From SIG575 sp045534165 (GTDB lineage Bacteria > Bacillota > Clostridia > Oscillospirales > Acutalibacteraceae), in NCBI GenBank assembly GCA_045534165.1, contig JAZSJD010000097.1, forward strand, positions 1 to 26,121: a stretch of 26,121 nt of DNA. The letters are read 5' to 3'. Below are positions 21,955-26,121 of this stretch, piece after piece. Made by a program: the position numbers and the translations under genes. The notes below the pieces were generated by a model, which saw only the letters and a program-made list of their open reading frames with translations, ran no database searches and had not been told where the DNA came from. Position 1 is the first letter of the stretch, and each line of letters starts with the position of its first letter.

Positions 21955-23265
21955 TCAGTTGAATGAATCAATATTCAGCATACGGATGATTATACCAAAT
22001 GGTGGTGTATATTTCAAGTTGTTTATAATCCACAAAACAGGCAGATTCATAGCATCTTCCTCTCCCGGATACGGTCCATCACCATCTGTGAAAATAACCA
22101 CGCATGCAGGCATTTCATTTTCGTAATTATCTTTTATGTATTCAAATATTACGCTAAAATCTGTCCCGCCACCACCATAAGGAATAATGCTTAATAAATC
22201 ATCAACATTTTCAAATGGCATTGGCTCTTTTACGCTTACATCAAAGAAACCCACCTTACCTGTAAGTTTGTTATCAAACTGTTCAATAGCTCCTTTGATT
22301 TCAGAATAAGCAGCTGAAAGTTCTTTGTTTTTTACTGAACCGGATGTATCAACCATAAACAATATATCTCTGGAAACATATTCTTTCTCATTGAAATCAG
22401 GCAGAAAGAAATCGGTTTCAGAATAACGTCTGTCAGGGGGAGAGAAAGAATAATCACAAATCCTTTCCTGCAAAAAATTATTCAGAAGTTTTTTCCAATC
22501 AAGGTAAGGTTCTTTAATGTTATTTATAACCCTTCTCATAAAATGAGGAACAATTCCTGCACCCTTTGATTTCCCTTCCGAAGAATCAAGCTTCTGGACT
22601 ATAGCTGATGCCAGACTGCGCCAGGCTTGTTTGACTGCTTCATTATCAGCAATGTTACCATCAATCCCGTAACCTCCGTCTGTTTTGTCGGAGTAAGCAC
22701 GGACTAAACTCTCCGATTCGTGAGTATCAAGAATCATATCACCCAGATAACCATTGTCAGTTTTATCCCAGTAAATATCACTATCAAAGAAAAACTTACT
22801 CCTTGCTTTTTCATCAAGCAAATGAAAACCAAACGGTAAAATATGTTTTTCTTTAGGTAATTCAACGGGATTTGTCAGATCGTGAGAATTTTTTATTTTA
22901 ACTTTTCCGAAGTGCGGATATTTTTCATCTTCAAATCCACATTCAAAAAGCAGAGAATTCACAAAAATATCGCAGGTATAATGAAAAGATTCACCTGCCA
23001 GATCATGAGTGCGCCATATATGACCAAAAACAATATGCATTATCTGGTGGGACAGTATGTAGTCCAATTCATAATCATATAGTTTTTCTATAAACTGAGG
23101 TGAGAAATAAACACAACGTCCATTTGTGGAAATCTTCTTCATATCTGGAATTGCTACATATTTCAGATGCATCAAAAGCAGGGCAAGATAAGGGTGACTT
23201 ATCATCAGACGGCTTCGTGATGCTTCTATTTTATTCTTGAGTTTTCTCTTCCTTTGCTCTGTCAT
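21955..23265 (-). CDS. DUF2201-like metallopeptidase-fold and VWA-domain protein
   Basis: A 436-residue protein with two parts. The N-terminal part (about 1-270) resembles DUF2201, putative metallopeptidases, with SHQIMHIVFGHIWR at 72-85. This is HQxxH rather than the catalytic HExxH, so peptidase activity may be lost. The C-terminal part (about 298-425) is a von Willebrand A-like domain with a full metal-dependent adhesion site: DTSGS (306-310), Thr368 in GGGGTDF, and Asp394 in FTDGDG. VWA proteins of this kind work with MoxR ATPases. The ATG at 23265 overlaps the moxR stop (ATGA), so I prefer it over an earlier ATG. The stop codon lies two bases before the retron RNA, linking all into one unit. 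Confidence 0.87.
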   Translation of the reverse strand: MTEQRKRKLKNKIEASRSRLMISHPYLALLLMHLKYVAIPDMKKISTNGRCVYFSPQFIEKLYDYELDYILSHQIMHIVFGHIWRTHDLAGESFHYTCDIFVNSLLFECGFEDEKYPHFGKVKIKNSHDLTNPVELPKEKHILPFGFHLLDEKARSKFFFDSDIYWDKTDNGYLGDMILDTHESESLVRAYSDKTDGGYGIDGNIADNEAVKQAWRSLASAIVQKLDSSEGKSKGAGIVPHFMRRVINNIKEPYLDWKKLLNNFLQERICDYSFSPPDRRYSETDFFLPDFNEKEYVSRDILFMVDTSGSVKNKELSAAYSEIKGAIEQFDNKLTGKVGFFDVSVKEPMPFENVDDLLSIIPYGGGGTDFSVIFEYIKDNYENEMPACVVIFTDGDGPYPGEEDAMNLPVLWIINNLKYTPPFGIIIRMLNIDSFN

Positions 23266-24374
23266 AACACACCGTAATCTTCCCAGTATCTGCCTGATCT
23301 GTGAAACCAATCATTAAAAGCATATATTTTTGACAAGGTTTTTACCAGAGATTTAATCTGAAGAAAATCTTCAAAAATACGGTTTCTGAATTCCAAAGGC
23401 AGTTTTTCCGCATAATTAACTGCATTGTGAACTTCTGCTTCTGTAGCTTTATTTTTGGCATAGGTTATAATTTCTGATGAGAGTGCAAAAAGCGTTTCGG
23501 GACGTTTCGGAACAGATGTGGCACTTCCGTTAAAAACATCTTCAACATCAGGAATTTCACTATATATCTCACACCAGCTTAACAATTCATAAGCTGTATC
23601 ATCACCGATACAACCTGCTACAAGAGGAAGAACATCTTTCAGATTATCTGAAACATTATTTAAAATATTGCTTACCATTTCCCACGAACGTGGTGTGGGG
23701 AATGCAAGGTTTCCCGAAGAAGAATCAAAGTTCATAAGCATACTGGGATTATAAGACAAGAAACCAAGCACAATACTGTTTATCCCCTTTCCGATTGCCC
23801 ATTGATGCCAACTCTGGTGATTGCCCACAATCTCAATATGGCACAATCTGTTAGCAAGGGCTTTAGGCATTGTGTAGGCAACGGAGCGGTCAGTAACCCT
23901 GTTACCTGCAGCAACAACAATACAGTTTTCCGGCAATTTATGTTCGCCAACCGTTCTGTCAAGAGTTATCTGATATGCCGCCGCCTGAACAGATTGAGGT
24001 GCTGCAGAAATTTCATCAAGAAATAAGATATTCACAACATCAGGACTTTCGTCCATCTGAAAAATTTTAGGCTTAAGCCATACCGCAAGGGTTTTATCCT
24101 CATTTGCTGTGGGAATACCGCGAAGGTCAACCGGATTAAAAAGCAACAATCTTACATCGGTAATCTCAACTTTTTTATCTGTTTTTTCAGATATAACTTT
24201 TGCAACCTGCCTTATGCCCTGTGATTTACCTACACCGGGTGGTCCCCAAAGCATAACAGAAGGAAATTCTTTAAACGATATATGAGATTTTATAAGTGAT
24301 ACATACGCTGTTGAAAGTTGTCTGACCATCTTATCAACCGTCAATTCATATAAATTTGTGTTTTGCTGTACCAT
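23262..24374 (-). CDS. MoxR-type AAA+ ATPase
   Basis: A 370-residue AAA+ ATPase of the MoxR group, which remodels or activates partner proteins and usually pairs with a VWA protein (as RavA with ViaA). Seen: Walker A GPPGVGKS (44-51), Walker B ILFLDE (116-121), sensor 1 Asn158 in AAGN, and a likely arginine finger at Arg176 (LANRLCHIEI). A helical lid and an extra C-terminal region of about 100 residues follow. I chose ATG 24374, which has AGGTG five bases upstream; an ATG six codons earlier has no such site. It is the first gene of the retron cluster. Its position suggests that it is part of the retron effector (inference). Confidence 0.9.
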   Translation of the reverse strand: MVQQNTNLYELTVDKMVRQLSTAYVSLIKSHISFKEFPSVMLWGPPGVGKSQGIRQVAKVISEKTDKKVEITDVRLLLFNPVDLRGIPTANEDKTLAVWLKPKIFQMDESPDVVNILFLDEISAAPQSVQAAAYQITLDRTVGEHKLPENCIVVAAGNRVTDRSVAYTMPKALANRLCHIEIVGNHQSWHQWAIGKGINSIVLGFLSYNPSMLMNFDSSSGNLAFPTPRSWEMVSNILNNVSDNLKDVLPLVAGCIGDDTAYELLSWCEIYSEIPDVEDVFNGSATSVPKRPETLFALSSEIITYAKNKATEAEVHNAVNYAEKLPLEFRNRIFEDFLQIKSLVKTLSKIYAFNDWFHRSGRYWEDYGVL

Positions 24375-24491
24375 AAAGTCACCTGATTTCATCTGATTCA
24401 GATAATTAACCTACCTTAGATACAGTAACATATAATTTCATACAGTACAATTTCCCCGGCATCGGTCAGTCCATAAAATCGGACAGTGCCG
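24375..24491 (-). promoter_or_regulatory. Upstream region of the MoxR-retron cluster
   Basis: The cluster promoter should lie here, but no box pair fits the consensus well; the best is TTGTAC near 24450 with AT-rich sequence after it. TACTGTAT occurs twice as a direct repeat about 19 bases apart, a possible regulator site. A hairpin at 24457-24491 pairs CGGCA with TGCCG and GTCC with GGAC. Its role is unknown. Confidence 0.35.
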
Positions 24492-24497
24492 TGATGC

Positions 24498-24530
24498 AAA
24501 AAAACTCCGATACGTTTCAGCGTATCGGAG
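24498..24530 (-). terminator. Intrinsic terminator of the oxidoreductase gene
   Basis: CTCCGATACG (24505-24514) pairs perfectly with CGTATCGGAG (24521-24530). On the minus strand it is followed by seven T, so it ends transcription from the Gfo/Idh/MocA gene and isolates the retron cluster from it. Confidence 0.87.
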
Positions 24531-24561
24531 CTTTTCTTCTTTATTACATTAACATACAATT

Positions 24562-25572
24562 TTAAAATTCGTAATCGGGTTTTACTTTTTCCCCTGTTTT
24601 TGCTGATTCTACAATCGCAAGGCAGACAGCAACTGTTTTTGCGCCTTCTCTTGCATCTGTCAGAACATCCTTATTGTTAAGAATTGCATCTGCAAAAACG
24701 TCAAATTCTTTAACTGCATTGTGGTTATTAACTTCAATTTCAATTATTTCAGGTTCTTTTGTAATCTGTTTATCATCAACTGTAAAGAGTGTCATTGTTG
24801 GGGATGTGTTGTCACAAATGAGAGTTCCTTTTGTTCCGTAAATAACTGTTCTCATTGTGTAATCACGTTTGCAACCTGTTGACACAAACACCTTACCTGC
24901 CAGATTATCATCAAATTTCATAATTGCAATTGTTGCATCATCATAAGTAACGTGAGGAAGAAGTTTATGTGTACCGTAAGCAAAAACTTCCTGAGGGTCA
25001 CCTGCAAGCCATCTTAACAAATCAACTGCATGGCAACCGCCACCGATTACACCATGACGGTTTGGATCGCAACGCCAGGGCTCCTGGATCAACATATAAT
25101 CGTGGGCATATTCTGATTCAACAAAATATAATTCGCCGATAGTGCCTGATTCAATTATTTCCTTTGCTTTTTCAAAAGCAGGAGTAAATCTGCAAATCTG
25201 ACCTACCATGAATTTTGCATCTGATTCTTCTGCAACTTTTACAATCTCTTCAATATCTTCTCTTGTTAAAGCAAGAGGCTTTTCACAAAGAACATGTTTA
25301 CCTGCACGAAGCAAATCGCAGGAAACTTTTTTATGCTGCTGGTCAGGAATTGCAACTGTAACCACATCGATATCTTTATTGTTTACAATATCCATATAGT
25401 CAGTTACCCATTTTTCTTCCGGGATATTATATCTTTCACCTGCAAAACGCAGATTTTCTTCGTTGCTGTCACAGATTAAAGCAATTTCTGCATCTTCGCA
25501 ACCCAAAGCTCCCTCAACATGACTCATTCCGAATTTCATGCCGATATTTGCAACCTGTAATTTCTTTTTCAT
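24562..25572 (-). CDS. Gfo/Idh/MocA-family NAD(P)-dependent oxidoreductase
   Basis: A 336-residue dehydrogenase-like enzyme acting on a sugar or cyclitol; the substrate is unknown. The N-terminal Rossmann fold begins VANIGMKFGMSHV, an unusual nucleotide-binding loop for the family (GxxxG rather than GxGxxG). CEKPLAL carries the family EKP motif (97-99, Lys98). The substrate-side motif GGGCHAVDLLRWL (177-189) provides His181 and Asp184, the common catalytic pattern. I chose ATG 25572 with AAAGGTG 9 bases upstream; a GTG four codons earlier overlaps that site. The gene follows the DUF2752 gene by 23 bases and may be co-transcribed with it. Confidence 0.88.
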   Translation of the reverse strand: MKKKLQVANIGMKFGMSHVEGALGCEDAEIALICDSNEENLRFAGERYNIPEEKWVTDYMDIVNNKDIDVVTVAIPDQQHKKVSCDLLRAGKHVLCEKPLALTREDIEEIVKVAEESDAKFMVGQICRFTPAFEKAKEIIESGTIGELYFVESEYAHDYMLIQEPWRCDPNRHGVIGGGCHAVDLLRWLAGDPQEVFAYGTHKLLPHVTYDDATIAIMKFDDNLAGKVFVSTGCKRDYTMRTVIYGTKGTLICDNTSPTMTLFTVDDKQITKEPEIIEIEVNNHNAVKEFDVFADAILNNKDVLTDAREGAKTVAVCLAIVESAKTGEKVKPDYEF

Positions 25573-25595
25573 AAGAAAGTACACCTTTCAATTTT

Positions 25596-26033
25596 TTAAA
25601 TCATACTGAATATAATCTCTGATATCCTAGTCCACAACGGTATATTTCTCAGAAAAATAAAAATAAAAAGCAATCCGGAAAAAATAAGTACCACCGGAAC
25701 ACTATACATGTGTTTCAATATTTTCAAAGGCATTTTTTTATCAAAAAGAAACACAAGGTTTAAAAGCACAACGGTTACAGCAAAATATATCACAAGCAAA
25801 AACAGATATTGATTGTGATTAAATGCCTCAACTATATGCCCGTTGAGAATGGAATTAACAAAATGTGTTCCGCCACAGGCAGCACATTTGCCACCAATAC
25901 GGACCCACTGGCAAGGTTCATTTGTTGTTAACATAACATCTGTCAGTTTTTCACATATAAAACCTGCCGGAATAAGCAGAAGATCAGAAATTATTGTTAT
26001 CAGTTTTTTATGTTTCTTTATTTTATCAATCAT
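25596..26033 (-). CDS. DUF2752-family membrane protein
   Basis: A 145-residue membrane protein. The conserved DUF2752 segment is KCAACGGTHFVNSILNGH (49-66), a Cys-x2-Cys-Gly-Gly-Thr pattern, followed by AFNHNQYLFLL. Predicted membrane helices lie at about 10-30, 75-97 and 110-130. The function of the family is unknown. No clear Shine-Dalgarno site precedes the ATG, so the start is less certain. An upstream hairpin at 26048-26078 separates it from the preceding gene. Confidence 0.83.
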   Translation of the reverse strand: MIDKIKKHKKLITIISDLLLIPAGFICEKLTDVMLTTNEPCQWVRIGGKCAACGGTHFVNSILNGHIVEAFNHNQYLFLLVIYFAVTVVLLNLVFLFDKKMPLKILKHMYSVPVVLIFSGLLFIFIFLRNIPLWTRISEIIFSMI

Positions 26034-26047
26034 AATAAAAACAAATT

Positions 26048-26078
26048 ACAGGAAGACTTTCATAGATTGTCTTCCTGT
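26048..26078 (-). terminator. Hairpin terminator of the gene at the window edge
   Basis: ACAGGAAGAC pairs with GTCTTCCTGT around an 11-base loop. On the minus strand it is followed by AATTTGTTTTT, so it can terminate the gene entering from the right edge. Confidence 0.65.
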
Positions 26079-26089
26079 ATTATTTCAAA

Positions 26090-26121
26090 TTAAAGGTTTT
26101 CCATCAATCCTGCAAGTCCTG
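26090..26121 (-). CDS. C-terminal end of a gene cut by the window edge (uncertain)
   Basis: Only the last codons would be visible. The most protein-like minus-strand frame reads GLAGLMENL and then TAA (26090-26092), just before the terminator at 26048-26078. The other two frames also reach a stop here, so the frame is not certain and no function can be given. Confidence 0.35.
   Translation of the reverse strand, partial: GLAGLMENL

Overview
The window looks like the chromosome of a low-GC Gram-positive bacterium, most likely a gut-type Clostridia (Bacillota). Reasons: strong AGGAGG-type ribosome binding sites, AT-rich intergenic DNA with TTGACA/TATAAT promoters, a CadC-type metal repressor, a YfhO-family membrane protein, and an XRE regulator with a hydrophobic repeat tail. 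No rRNA, complete tRNA, CRISPR array or transposase was seen, so the lineage is inferred.

Left part (1-3738). Two small genes, an XRE-type regulator with a glycine-pentad tail (853-1647) and a TM1586-type nitroreductase (2353-3177), sit among unusual repeats. At least three modules (about 1-215, 285-503 and 1927-2160) share a tRNA-like 35-base head, nested palindromes whose arms differ in sequence but keep pairing, and in two cases a tRNA-3'-end-like tail next to a terminator. A smaller hairpin element lies at 1752-1850. Centre-left (3739-8760): a large YfhO-like membrane protein converges on a cadC-cadA heavy-metal resistance operon, which has a clear promoter and an operator-like inverted repeat.

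Middle (8905-16816, minus strand). One long operon encodes a V-type ATPase in the order E, DUF2764, A, B, D, I, K, followed by a small membrane protein and a YbjQ-family protein. The K ring subunit carries the Na+-site residues known from Enterococcus hirae NtpK. The catalytic A subunit is interrupted by a single in-frame TAA codon although everything after it is intact. The operon has a strong promoter and an attenuator-like leader. Divergent from it (17075-20721) is a sugar-scavenging pair: an MFS transporter and a GH106-like glycosidase.

Right part (20814-24374, minus strand) is the most interesting locus. A MoxR-type AAA+ ATPase and a DUF2201/VWA protein are translationally coupled. Two bases after the VWA stop codon comes a structured RNA with retron hallmarks (end-pairing a1/a2 repeats, a TAGC branch-site context, two msr-like hairpins and a long msd-like hairpin). 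A reverse transcriptase with both retron signatures (NAxxH and VTG) follows. I read this as a retron whose likely partner is a MoxR-VWA pair, a combination I do not recognise from described retron types. The window ends with a Gfo/Idh/MocA oxidoreductase, a DUF2752 membrane protein and the tail of a further gene.
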